A stretch of 64,000 nucleotides of DNA from Microcystis aeruginosa FD4. Lineage in GTDB: Bacteria; Cyanobacteriota; Cyanobacteriia; Cyanobacteriales; Microcystaceae. The first letter of the stretch is position 1. Every line of letters begins with the position of its first letter. Of the stretch, positions 17,161 to 25,577 are shown piece by piece. Under the pieces are notes generated by a model. It worked only from the letters and a program-made list of their open reading frames with translations, was not told where the DNA came from and ran no database searches. Both the position numbers and the translations under genes were made by a program. The stretch is taken from positions 4,588,001 to 4,652,000 of the forward strand of contig NZ_CP046973.1 in the NCBI RefSeq assembly GCF_009792235.1, read 5' to 3'.

Positions 17161-17445
17161 ATGGATGAAAGCTTTGAATGGGATGAAGATAAAAATCGTT
17201 TAAACCAACAGAAACACGATGTTTCCTTTGAATTAGCCCAATACGCATTTTTTGACCCCAACAGAGTTATCGTACAAGATCTGGCTCACAGTCAAGAAGA
17301 AAATCGATTTTACTGTATGGGGCAAGTTAATGAAGGAATTATCACAGTACGCTTTACTTACCGGGAAGGAAAAGTTAGAATTTTTGGAGCTGGTTATTGG
17401 CGAAGAGGACGTAAACTATATGAACAGCAAAATAACTTATACTGA
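17161..17445 (+). CDS. brnT: BrnT family toxin
   Basis: A 94-residue protein with the BrnT pattern: FEWDEDKNRLNQQKHDVSFELAQYAF at the start, then DPNRVI and ITVRFTYREGKVRIFGAGYWRRGRKLYE. BrnT is a RelE-fold ribonuclease neutralised by BrnA. The ATG at 17161 gives the normal length. The antitoxin gene starts 26 bases inside its 3' end, the usual toxin-first order of brnTA. Confidence 0.85.
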   Translation: MDESFEWDEDKNRLNQQKHDVSFELAQYAFFDPNRVIVQDLAHSQEENRFYCMGQVNEGIITVRFTYREGKVRIFGAGYWRRGRKLYEQQNNLY

Positions 17446-17659
17446 TGAACCAATGGAACTGGGACAAGTCGTTAAAGATTTTTTACCGCCCCCAGACCAG
17501 TTAGTTCCTAAAGGTAAAACCAAAACTAATCAAGTAACATTAGAATTAACAGAAGAAAGTGTAAGCTTCTTTAAATCTCAAGCAGATCGAAAACAAATTC
17601 CTTAGGAAAAAATAATCGAATTACTGGTTGAACAATATGCTCATAAGAGCATTGTCTAA
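17420..17659 (+). pseudogene. brnA: BrnA-like antitoxin with an in-frame TAG
   Basis: The ATG at 17420 overlaps brnT. The frame reads MNSKITYTDEPMELGQVVKDFLPPPDQL, then VTLELTEESVSFFKSQADRKQIP, and meets TAG at 17603-17605. After this stop the same frame continues EKIIELLVEQYAHKSIV to a TAA at 17657-17659, which restores the expected end of the ribbon-helix-helix domain. The 61-residue product lacks its last helix. The cell must either read through the amber codon, tolerate the truncated antitoxin, or carry a weakened toxin. Confidence 0.7.
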
Positions 17660-17682
17660 CCAACATTATAGCTAACTTGAAA

Positions 17683-17815
17683 AAGGTGCGTTACATGCGC
17701 GTTTCCGCACCCTACAAGAGCGGCATCGCACTTAGACTCACATCTTTAATCAATGCATGGTGCGTTCCCCAGAATCTACTGGTGGAGCAGCAGGAGCCAC
17801 CTTAGGGAACGCACC
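17683..17815. repeat. Dispersed GTGCGTTCCC repeat, second copy
   Basis: Same blocks as 16584-16745: ATCGCACTTAGACTCACA, ATGGTGCGTTCCCCAGAATCT, GGAGCCACCTTAGGGAACGCACC. It ends next to the vapC stop codon. Confidence 0.65.
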
Positions 17816-18214
17816 CTAAGGCCGAAAACGGAGATTTTGAAGAGATCGCACTTGAGCAATGGTTTCAAAATCACGGTCGTTGTGAATCAGAAGCAGATCA
17901 TTTTCTAGTGCCGCTTGAGCAATACAGCAATCAATCGGGCTGCGAACAGTCAATCCTTGACGACGCAGGTCATAGTAAATACGTGCAGCCGCTTGCCAGG
18001 AAGAAGGCGTGAGTTCAACATAATCTTGCACTTCGAGGTAAGTAGAGAGGATTGTCCACTCTTGCTCGTTTAAGCTCCCTTGAAGCAGTTCAAGCTGAGT
18101 AAAGCGGGTGAGTAAAATCTCACGATTTGCAATTAACGTTTCCAGTTGCTGGCGAACTTGACCACTGCGACTGCGGAAGACGCTGATCCACACAGATGTG
18201 TCAATCAGCAACAT
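17816..18214 (-). CDS. vapC: PIN-domain ribonuclease toxin (VapC-like)
   Basis: A 132-residue PIN protein. The first acidic residue is in MLLIDTSVWISVF (D5), E is in TQLELLQG, and the downstream acids are in SPIDCCIAQAA and HNDRDFE, so the four-acid Mg2+ site looks intact. The ATG at 18212-18214 is preferred over an upstream in-frame start, because it places D5 in the family position and overlaps vapB by 14 bases. It is probably active; the VapB-like gene just upstream would neutralise it. Confidence 0.88.
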   Translation of the reverse strand: MLLIDTSVWISVFRSRSGQVRQQLETLIANREILLTRFTQLELLQGSLNEQEWTILSTYLEVQDYVELTPSSWQAAARIYYDLRRQGLTVRSPIDCCIAQAALENDLLLIHNDRDFETIAQVRSLQNLRFRP

Positions 18215-18413
18215 GACCGGTTTCACGTAGGGCTTTATAATCAAAATCTGGAGCAAATTGAATTTGTCCCGCAAGGTCGAGAAGGTTTTTCTTACGGCGG
18301 GATCTTACGAATTCTTGTAGAGCAAGATTCATTAGTTCCTCTTGGGTGGTGAGGTTAGTCAGTTGAAAGGCTTCCTTGAGAAGCGATTCATCAAGGTTGA
18401 GGGTAATTTGCAT
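18201..18413 (-). CDS. vapB: VapB-type antitoxin
   Basis: A 70-residue protein starting MQITLNLDESLLKEAFQLT, a ribbon-helix-helix DNA-binding start typical of VapB. NLALQEFVRSRRKKNLLDLAGQ and a C-terminal toxin-binding tail ending DYKALRETGHVAD follow. The overlap with vapC indicates coupled translation, and the pair normally represses its own promoter. The ATG is at 18411-18413. Confidence 0.88.
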   Translation of the reverse strand: MQITLNLDESLLKEAFQLTNLTTQEELMNLALQEFVRSRRKKNLLDLAGQIQFAPDFDYKALRETGHVAD

Positions 18414-18529
18414 AGGATGGATATTAGATTGAAGTATGGGTGATTATTCTCTTTACATTTTAATCCGATAGATGACTAACCCACCTCTGGGCATATCTTT
18501 GTTAGTTGGCCCTCAAGCCTTAAGCTACA

Positions 18530-18662
18530 TACGGCAATGGCGTACTGCTACGTAGTGCCTTCAGCATCGCACTTAGACTCACAGTTTCAATCCATGTGCA
18601 GGGTGCGTTCCCCAAAATCGATCGGTGGAAGGGAACGCACCCGACAAGATCGGCGATCGCGC
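18530..18662. repeat. Dispersed GTGCGTTCCC repeat, third copy
   Basis: GGCAATGGCGTACTGCTACG and GTGCCTTCAGCATCGCACTT, then GGTGCGTTCCCCAAAATCGATCGGTGG and GGGAACGCACCCGACAAGATCGGCGATCGC. It abuts the 3' end of the SLATT-like gene. Confidence 0.65.
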
Positions 18663-18673
18663 TACGGCTGCGA

Positions 18674-19399
18674 CTAAAGCTCAGATTCCGTTTCAGTAAA
18701 AAAACTTGTTGAAGGATTCGATGAAGAAACTTTGTCATCAGGTTTAACAATTGAGATCTTATCAACAGTTTCTAAATTATCTTTATTCTTATCTTGATTT
18801 AATGCTTGAAGATGAGTTTGGCGAGGAGATAGTGATCTAGCATCGTTATATTCTTCAATTAACCGACAAAGCTCTTCATTTTTTGCGATTAGAAAGCTGA
18901 TAATAATTTCGTCTGTATACTTGTTATCAAGTTCGTCAGAAAAACTCGAGATCGCTAGAAGCTCTAACTCAAAATTCTGCTCAAACCTGTAAAATTGATT
19001 ATTATATCTAGCAGCGGTATCATAACTTTCAGCAGGACGAACGATATTGTTTATAACTCCTAAAAGGATAGTGATTAAGCCAACTAAATATATAATTCTT
19101 GATACTACTGCTTCAGAAGCAGATGATGTTTTTGCTTCAGAAGCAGAAGTTGTTGTGTCAGTCTGACGAGAGACTGCTTCCGATGAGAAAAACAAGGCGA
19201 GTTGCTCTCTTGAGCTTGCAATGCTCCCAAGTACTACTAAGAAAATTGGTACAGAGTACTGCAACGTAAAAAATACAACCAAAAGAAAAGTTGCAAAGTT
19301 TTGCTGAAACTGACATCGGCTCTTAATTTTCTGATATGCCCGAGTATATGGGGGCTTACTTGGGTTGCGGTTAGGTTCTATTTTTTCAGGTTCATTCAT
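18674..19399 (-). CDS. Two-TM membrane protein resembling SLATT/DUF4231 effectors
   Basis: A 241-residue protein. TM1 is at about residues 34-58 and TM2 at about 100-118. Between them is a Ser/Ala/Glu-rich linker with repeated SASEA. After TM2 comes a conserved-looking amphipathic segment, NIVRPAESYDTAARYNNQFY, then a helix and a disordered charged tail. This two-TM plus RPAExxxxxxxxNxxYxxFE layout is like SLATT domains, pore-forming effectors in nucleotide-triggered and other conflict systems. No nucleotide-sensor gene lies next to it, so the role is open. The ATG is at 19397-19399. Confidence 0.55.
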   Translation of the reverse strand: MNEPEKIEPNRNPSKPPYTRAYQKIKSRCQFQQNFATFLLVVFFTLQYSVPIFLVVLGSIASSREQLALFFSSEAVSRQTDTTTSASEAKTSSASEAVVSRIIYLVGLITILLGVINNIVRPAESYDTAARYNNQFYRFEQNFELELLAISSFSDELDNKYTDEIIISFLIAKNEELCRLIEEYNDARSLSPRQTHLQALNQDKNKDNLETVDKISIVKPDDKVSSSNPSTSFFTETESEL

Positions 19400-20023
19400 T
19401 TTTCAGCAAATGGTGATTAGAGAATATTTGAGAAGTTAAAAATGCTATTCAGTAACATTGAAATGGCAGGCTAACTATATATTATAGGTCAACTTTCTGC
19501 ACAACACTCTCTAGAGTAACGATATAGGTTAACTTCCCCTATATTACGCCCAAAAGCGTGTTAGCCAGATTAGTTTGCAGCAAACAATCTCCTTTAAGGA
19601 GACTTATCACAGAAGCCTTCTGGGGTTCTAGCAAAGATTCTTAGATATGATTGCACTTTGTCACAAAATTTTACTATTATTTTGACACTCTTAATGGTTA
19701 GAAGGGAAACATTGATCGCCAAGTCTGGTCAATTTTTGTCCAACGCATTTCAGGAAATGACCTGAATAAGTAGCTAGACATAATAGACCTCTTGTAAAAA
19801 TCAAAAATTGTTGTTAGGGTGAGGAGTCAGTAGCCAGTAGTCAGTAGTCAGGAGAATTAAGAATGAATAATAATTAATTAAATGGTATATTTACAGATTT
19901 TATGCCATTTAATCCTTATTCTTGTCGTTTTTAAACCCTCAAAAATTAATTATGCAAGAGGTTTAATTAATTACACATATCTAACCACCTCTTGCCTCTC
20001 CTAACCAAGAACCTATTACTTAA
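19400..20023. other. Gap with a probable MITE and no gene
   Basis: Between about 19789 and 19964, the inverted ends ACCTCTTG(T/C)A...TGCAAGAGGT enclose AGTCAGTAGTCAGGAG simple repeats and an AT-rich core. The rest is AT-rich spacer without a supported ORF. Confidence 0.45.
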
Positions 20024-21448
20024 TTACTGTTTATTTTGTAATTTTATCACTAATTCTTGGAAAGGTTGCCAATCATCTTCATAGGTAATTGCTTCCCAAA
20101 CCGATTCGATGAGAGGTCTAAGTAAAGCGGTTTTAGGATTATAATGCGTTAAGGTATCGCCAATTTGAGACAAGGAATCTGGGGGTAATTGATTTAAGAC
20201 CAAACTATATAATTCTCGCCAACGTTGCCAATCAGCTTTTGGTAAATCCAGATTTTCAAGAATTAGAGAACTATTTTCTCGCCAACCGTAATTAAATTGT
20301 TCACTTAATTGATAGAAAAAGTCGTGATAACCGAGGCCAGTTTCTTGGAGAACCTCCACAGTTTTGCTGACCAGTAAAGCAGATTCGGGAGTAAAAATAT
20401 CCTCAAAACCTAACTTTTTGAGCATCATTGTTTGATAATAAAAATTGTAATGCTGGTCATAGTTAGCCAAAGCCATATCTAACTCTAACAAGGAGACAAC
20501 CATGGCCAGGGGAGATTGCAGTAACTCTAGATTTAAACGACAGATAAAAGGCTGATTGCCATAACTATAACGGCCACCGTAGTCGAAATAGGCCGCCGTA
20601 AATTGGGGGTTATAGGAAGGAATAAAAGCGTAGGGACCATAATCGAAACTTTCCCCAGTAATTGACATATTATCGGTATTGAGAACTCCATGACAAAAAC
20701 CTGCGGCCATCCATTGGGCCGCTAATTTAGCGGTTCTTTCAATCAAAGCGGCGTAAAATTGTAAATAGCGATCGCTATCTTGGGGATTGATTTCAGGATA
20801 ATAATAAATAATCACATGATCGAGGAGTCTTTTAATTAAATCACTACGTTTAATATGAAATAAACGCTCAAAAGTCCCGAAACGAATATGAGAATTACTA
20901 ACTCGAATCATCACCGAAGATCGCGTTGGGGAAGGTTCATCACCGCGCCAGAGATTTTCCCCCGTTTCCACCAAACTCAGACAGCGAGAGGTATTCACCC
21001 CTAAACTGCGTAAAGCTTCCCCAGCTAAGACTTCTCTAACTCCACCCTTGAGAGTTAACCTACCGTCCGCATGACGGGAATAGGGAGTCCGTCCCGATCC
21101 TTTCGTACCAAAATCGTATAATTTGCCATCAATACCCCTAACTTGACCGTAGAGAAAACCGCGACCATCCCCTAAAAAAGGATTATACTCGCCAAATTGA
21201 TAACCGTGGTAACGCAGGGACAAAAAAGGGGTCAGGGATTGAAATTTACCAAAAGCCTCGATAAAATGCTCGTCTAAGGTTAATTCTGGCTGAATTCCCA
21301 CCAAAGGTAATAAAGCATCATTGCGAAAACGAAGGATATGACGGGGAAAATCTGCGGCTGCGACTTGATCATAGTAGTGGTCTCCCAAGTCCTGCATGAC
21401 GCTTTCGTAAGGGAGACTGAGAAAGGGATTGGTGAGATGGTCTGTCAT
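20024..21448 (-). CDS. selO: Protein adenylyltransferase SelO (YdiU family)
   Basis: A 474-residue pseudokinase-fold enzyme that AMPylates Ser/Thr/Tyr of target proteins. The ATP-binding segment FGTKGSGRTPYSRHADGRL, the GGVREVLAGEAL helix and the catalytic-loop-like FCHGVLNTDNMSITG are present, followed by DYGPYAFI. The redox Cys motif of proteobacterial SelO is not obvious at the C-terminus. I use the ATG at 21446-21448 (MTDHLTNPFLSLPYE); an in-frame TTG lies 17 codons upstream. It is divergent from the crr7-like gene. Confidence 0.9.
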   Translation of the reverse strand: MTDHLTNPFLSLPYESVMQDLGDHYYDQVAAADFPRHILRFRNDALLPLVGIQPELTLDEHFIEAFGKFQSLTPFLSLRYHGYQFGEYNPFLGDGRGFLYGQVRGIDGKLYDFGTKGSGRTPYSRHADGRLTLKGGVREVLAGEALRSLGVNTSRCLSLVETGENLWRGDEPSPTRSSVMIRVSNSHIRFGTFERLFHIKRSDLIKRLLDHVIIYYYPEINPQDSDRYLQFYAALIERTAKLAAQWMAAGFCHGVLNTDNMSITGESFDYGPYAFIPSYNPQFTAAYFDYGGRYSYGNQPFICRLNLELLQSPLAMVVSLLELDMALANYDQHYNFYYQTMMLKKLGFEDIFTPESALLVSKTVEVLQETGLGYHDFFYQLSEQFNYGWRENSSLILENLDLPKADWQRWRELYSLVLNQLPPDSLSQIGDTLTHYNPKTALLRPLIESVWEAITYEDDWQPFQELVIKLQNKQ

Positions 21449-21530
21449 AGTGGTGGTGTCGATCGAGCTTTGAGGCGTTAAAGTGGTAAAGATAGCCAAA
21501 AAATTTTCCTACTGAGACTATCAAACAGCG

Positions 21531-21788
21531 ATGCCCGATTCTATTATGTATCAAGGGGACTATTTTCTTGTCCTTGAGGCCGATCAACCTGAACAATTCC
21601 AGACTCCCGACCAGTTGCGGGATAAGTTAAAAGATTTAATCACTGCAAAACCGGAGATTTGTCCCCGACAATTGGCAAAATTCTCTAGTTTTGAGGAAAA
21701 AGCTCTCTATCTGCGCGATAATTACTGCGAGTTAGACTTGGGTGGGGAGGGTTATCTACAATGGTATGTGGTCCGTTTGGAAAAATAA
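21531..21788 (+). CDS. Chlororespiratory reduction 7 (CRR7) family protein
   Basis: An 85-residue protein with MYQGDYFLVLEADQPEQF, LRDNYCELDLG and the ending YLQWYVVRLEK, matching the CRR7 family. In plants CRR7 is needed for chloroplast NDH complex assembly. A role at cyanobacterial NDH-1 is inferred. The ATG at 21531 gives the usual length. The next gene starts 42 bases downstream on the same strand. Confidence 0.75.
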   Translation: MPDSIMYQGDYFLVLEADQPEQFQTPDQLRDKLKDLITAKPEICPRQLAKFSSFEEKALYLRDNYCELDLGGEGYLQWYVVRLEK

Positions 21789-21830
21789 GGAAACCCGCTT
21801 TTTAACTTTTTACTTTCTAACTTGATAATT

Positions 21831-22241
21831 ATGGGAGAAATAGAAGATTTACTGGCACAAATGAAGGCAGAATACCAGAAACGGGATCAGGAAAAACCGA
21901 TACCGTCACCTTCTTCTGGCCAAGAAAAAGATCGTTCCCCGTCCGAATTTAAGGTTAATTATGCCGGCGATTCTTCTACCGATGCGGTTTTAAAAGCTTT
22001 AGCCTTAGAAAACCAAGAAAGGCAACAACAAGAGGCAGCGGAAAAAGAAAAATCGGTGGCATTAAAACAGCAGCGCAAGCGAGAAGCTTTAACTAGAAAG
22101 GCGAAGCAATGGTTAGATAAATTGGATGCCAAATCGGAGGAAGGACGCTGGTTTGAGGAGTTTTCCTATAGCTACGATTCTCCGTTAGAAGCTGCGATTA
22201 CCTATCTAGAAGCTTTGGGAGAAGTGGACATTTCTAACTGA
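21831..22241 (+). CDS. Conserved cyanobacterial protein (Slr1339-like salt stress family)
   Basis: A 136-residue hydrophilic protein. It starts MGEIEDLLAQMKAEYQKRD, then a Pro/Ser linker, a long charged helix with Gln/Glu/Lys, and a conserved end, AKQWLDKLDAKSEEGRWFEEF followed by YDSPLEAAITYLEAL. This resembles a cyanobacterial family named after Slr1339, linked to salt stress; the name is by recollection, not a search. The ATG at 21831 is preferred over a TTG nine bases earlier. It probably follows the crr7-like gene in one transcript. Confidence 0.6.
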   Translation: MGEIEDLLAQMKAEYQKRDQEKPIPSPSSGQEKDRSPSEFKVNYAGDSSTDAVLKALALENQERQQQEAAEKEKSVALKQQRKREALTRKAKQWLDKLDAKSEEGRWFEEFSYSYDSPLEAAITYLEALGEVDISN

Positions 22242-22247
22242 TCAGGT

Positions 22248-23477
22248 CTAATTTAAAGTTGTGGGTAAATTGGCCGCATCAAAAACTCGATTATGCCACC
22301 AAATATTATCACCAGCTATAATATTTGTGCCGTAACGAGGGACGATACCATAAACAGTGCCGGGGTCATAATCCAAAGCTTGACTGATGAGATTGTAGAG
22401 ACGTTGTAGATCAAAACCCCGGGGGTCACAATGGGGATATTTTCCTTGATTAATCAAAAAACTATCGACGGCAAAATGGCTGACAATTTGCGGTAATTGT
22501 CCCGTTTGTAAGGCTGCGAGGAGATAATATTTCGCCGTTTGTTGGTATTGAAAATCGCTGTAACCGGGGAGGGGTTGCAAGCGTCCTTTGGTCAAACAGT
22601 GGGAGCCTGGCGCCTGTACCAGTTCAATGTTAACACTGGAGATAACCCGACGATTTCTTTCGGCAAAAACTGGTCGCAAGCGATCGCAATTAGGGTGAGA
22701 TAGCTGCTGACAAATCGCTTCTGTTGCCCATAATGCGGTAGTTTTTGCCCCATCAAAGTAATTTATGGGATATTGCTTGACTAAACGCCTAAAGACGGCT
22801 TCTGAAGGCGTATTTAACCAAATTCTCGCCCTTTTTTCTAACTCAGTCGCCGATCGCGTACTCAAAGGAACACCCTCTAAAGCAAGTGCAAAACCCTTGA
22901 CGCGGATAGTTTCTGGGGTAAGTTGCCACAGTTGACGCACTAATTGATCCCTGGTGTCTGCGGGCAGCATTTCGGCTGCTTGTTCGTAAAAAGTGGCCGT
23001 GGGACGGTGACGTTCAAAAAAAGGCCTGGCGATCGAGTCTAAAATATCTCTATCCCTGGAATTCGCTTTGCGGGGGATGTAAACATTGGGACCCAATTTC
23101 ATCGGACCGCGAGCATATTTTTTCTGTTCTTCGATGTTACCCGCAGTCATACTCCAAGCTGTATCGTGGAGAATAAACAAAGGAGTGCGATCGAGGGTTA
23201 ATTCGGTTTCTGGCGGGTTAATTTGCAAAAATTCGGCGATTTTCTGCTTTTCTAACTCACCTAGACTCTTACCGGCTAAATTCTCCCCGACAGTGGAGGG
23301 ATTAAAAATATTTATGGTTGCAGTGGAGAGACTAGAGCTATTCAGTTTTAAAATCAGTAGGGACAAGACCAAACTAATCATCAAAGAAGTCACTCCCGAT
23401 CGCCATTGTTCCGGGGGAAAGATAGAATATCTGGGGAGAGAAAATTGTCTTGATTTTTGCCGTCTTTGTCGATTCAT
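22248..23477 (-). CDS. Membrane-anchored protein of unknown function
   Basis: A 409-residue protein with a basic N-terminus, one TM segment at about residues 30-47, and a large extracytoplasmic domain. Visible stretches are LFILHDTAWSMTAGNIEEQKKYARGPMKLG, VYIPRKANSRDRDILD and, near the end, HFAVDSFLINQGKYPHCDPRGFDL. The HDT...H and D-H pattern could suit an amidase-like fold, but I cannot assign a family. It is convergent with the Slr1339-like gene, with 6 bases between stop codons. The ATG is at 23475-23477. Confidence 0.6.
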   Translation of the reverse strand: MNRQRRQKSRQFSLPRYSIFPPEQWRSGVTSLMISLVLSLLILKLNSSSLSTATINIFNPSTVGENLAGKSLGELEKQKIAEFLQINPPETELTLDRTPLFILHDTAWSMTAGNIEEQKKYARGPMKLGPNVYIPRKANSRDRDILDSIARPFFERHRPTATFYEQAAEMLPADTRDQLVRQLWQLTPETIRVKGFALALEGVPLSTRSATELEKRARIWLNTPSEAVFRRLVKQYPINYFDGAKTTALWATEAICQQLSHPNCDRLRPVFAERNRRVISSVNIELVQAPGSHCLTKGRLQPLPGYSDFQYQQTAKYYLLAALQTGQLPQIVSHFAVDSFLINQGKYPHCDPRGFDLQRLYNLISQALDYDPGTVYGIVPRYGTNIIAGDNIWWHNRVFDAANLPTTLN

Positions 23478-23600
23478 CGGGCCCTTTTAACTCGCTTTCC
23501 ACCCATTGTATTCACTTTCTCGAAAAAGGGAATTAATACTAAATCCGTTGAGTATATGCTACATATCAGGATAGGCACTCTTGCAATAGGCAGCTTTATT

Positions 23601-23698
23601 CTCCCCACTTCCCCACTTCCCCACTTCCCCACTTCCCCACACCCCACACCCCACACCCCACACCCTACACCCCACACCCCACACCCCACACCCTACAC
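23601..23698. repeat. Tandem CCCCACACC / CCCTACACC array
   Basis: About 100 bp of CTTCCCCA units followed by ACACCCC(T)AC units. Its end supplies the last codon and the stop codon of menD (TAG read at 23693-23695 on the minus strand). Similar arrays are at 49448-49520 and 61373-61522. Confidence 0.85.
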
Positions 23699-25403
23699 AT
23701 AATTACTGAGGAACCATTGGGTATTAAAAGCTCGATCGCAGGATATTTCTAGTAATCTTATGCCTGATTCCGGTAAAACTGCAATTTTTTGCTGAAAATC
23801 AGTCCAATCACTGATTAAATGGTAATCGATACCGTAGGTGCGACAGAGTTGGCAAAAGTCGATATTTTGGGGAGTGGCAAAAAATTCTTCAAAGGGAGGG
23901 TCAAATTTGGCGATCGGCAACATCTGGAAAATGCCTCCCCCCTTGTTATTGATTAAAATTATGGTCAATGAGCCAACAAAATATTTTTTGATCAAAAAAC
24001 CATTTGTGTCGTGTAATAGGGCTAAATCTCCCGTTAATAGCAGACTAGGGACATTTTTATAAGCCATTCCTATCGCAGTGGAGAGGTTGCCGTCGATGCC
24101 ATTGGCCCCGCGATTAAAATAGGGACGAATTTGGCGATCGCTCGGCGGGGTAAAAAATTCGGCATAGCGAACAGGCATACTATTAGAGATAAAGATCGGG
24201 GTGCGGGGGGGGAGGTGTTGGGAGAGCAGCCAAGGGATTTTCCCTTCAATCAGTTTAGTCTCTGCTGCCAAAAGGCGATCGATAGTTAATCTAGCTTGCT
24301 GGTCGAATTTTTGCCATAATTGCCGATATTCTTGGTTATTATCGGTTTTATGTGGGAATAGATGCCCTAATTGCTCGATATTTCCCCTGAGATGTCCGGT
24401 TTTTCCCTGTAGAGGATCGTAATTATCGGGATGGGGATCGATAATCCAGCGCGGACAGTCGATTTCTTCTAACCATGTCCTTAATTCTTTGCTGGTGGGT
24501 AATTCCCCAATTTGCAGGACAACATCGGGGGTTAATTGGGTTCTAAGGGCAGGATTCCGCAATAATAAATCATAGGTGGTGATGAGATGGGGATTTAATC
24601 TCGCATAGTTTCGCAGAGGAGATAAAGCTTCTGCTAAGACGGGATATTGTTGCGATCGGGCTAAATTAGCGATCGCCTGACAGTAACTTTCGGGGTTTTG
24701 CGGGGAAGCTAATCCCGCGATGATAATTCCTTGGGGGGGGTAAAGAAGGAATTTCGAGAATTGAGTGGTTAATGGGGATATTTTGCCGAGATATATGGCT
24801 AAAAAAAGCCTCTTGGTCAAAATTAGCCTCTAAATTGTTAATTTCTAGATCGGGAGTTGGTGCGAGGGGATCCCGAAATGGTAAGTTCAGATGCACCACT
24901 CCGGGGACAGGATCGAGACAGCGCAACCACGCGTGGATGATAGTTTGACGGAGATAGCGTAAACGCTCGATATTGGCACTAGGACAGCTAATTTCCGCTT
25001 GCCAGTTGGGATAATTACCGTAGAGTTTGATTTGATCGATAGTCTGACCGGCGTGAGCATGACGCAATTCTGGGGGGCGATCGGCGGTTAGAATTAATAA
25101 AGGGAGATGACTTTCTTTTGCTTCAATGACTGCGGGATAAAAATTAGCCGTGGCAGTGCCAGAAGTGCAGACTAAAACCACTGGTTGATATAATTGTTTG
25201 GCTAATCCCAAGGCAAAAAAGGCAGCCGAGCGCTCGTCTAAGATGGGAATAGCTTCAATCTGGGGATGTCTTGTCAAGGCTACCGTTAAAGGAGTCGAGC
25301 GCGATCCGGGAGAAACCACCCCTATCTTCAATCCCAAACGGGCCAATGTTTCAACTAAAATGGAACCCCAAAGTGTATTAAGATTGCGAAAATCGATCGA
25401 CAT
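23693..25403 (-). pseudogene. menD: menD (SEPHCHC synthase) with a +1 frameshift in a G8/C8 tract
   Basis: MenD is the ThDP enzyme joining 2-oxoglutarate and isochorismate in menaquinone/phylloquinone synthesis, and phylloquinone is the A1 acceptor of PSI. The first part (ATG at 25401-25403) shows VVSPGSRSTPLTVAL, the ThDP glutamate in IPILDERSAAFF, and HAGQTIDQIKLYG. After the tract of eight G at 24733-24740 (C8 on the coding strand) the frame is lost. With seven bases it continues GIIIAGLASPQN through NRGANGIDGNLSTAIGMA, LLLTGDLALLHDTNGFL and VILINNKGGGIFQMLP to the end, giving 569 residues, the normal size. As written the gene is broken; sequence error, slippage or true loss are all possible. 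Confidence 0.88.
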
Positions 25404-25577
25404 TTATCAGTTCAGTGGCAAAGGTTAGGGGACAATAAGTTAAAGAGTCTATTAATCAATTTAACACTGGCCGGAACTGGCCAAGAATAAGTTATTCCTG
25501 AGTCAGCGATCCTAGTTAGGTTTACTCTCGATTCCCAGGCCAATTTATCCCTTTTCAGGTTCCCTTCTCACCAAGTT

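Noticed and set aside
23601..23698. Repeat array near menD as a CRISPR or telomere-like sequence
   Set aside because: Units of 7-9 bp without spacers; a simple tandem repeat, found in three places.
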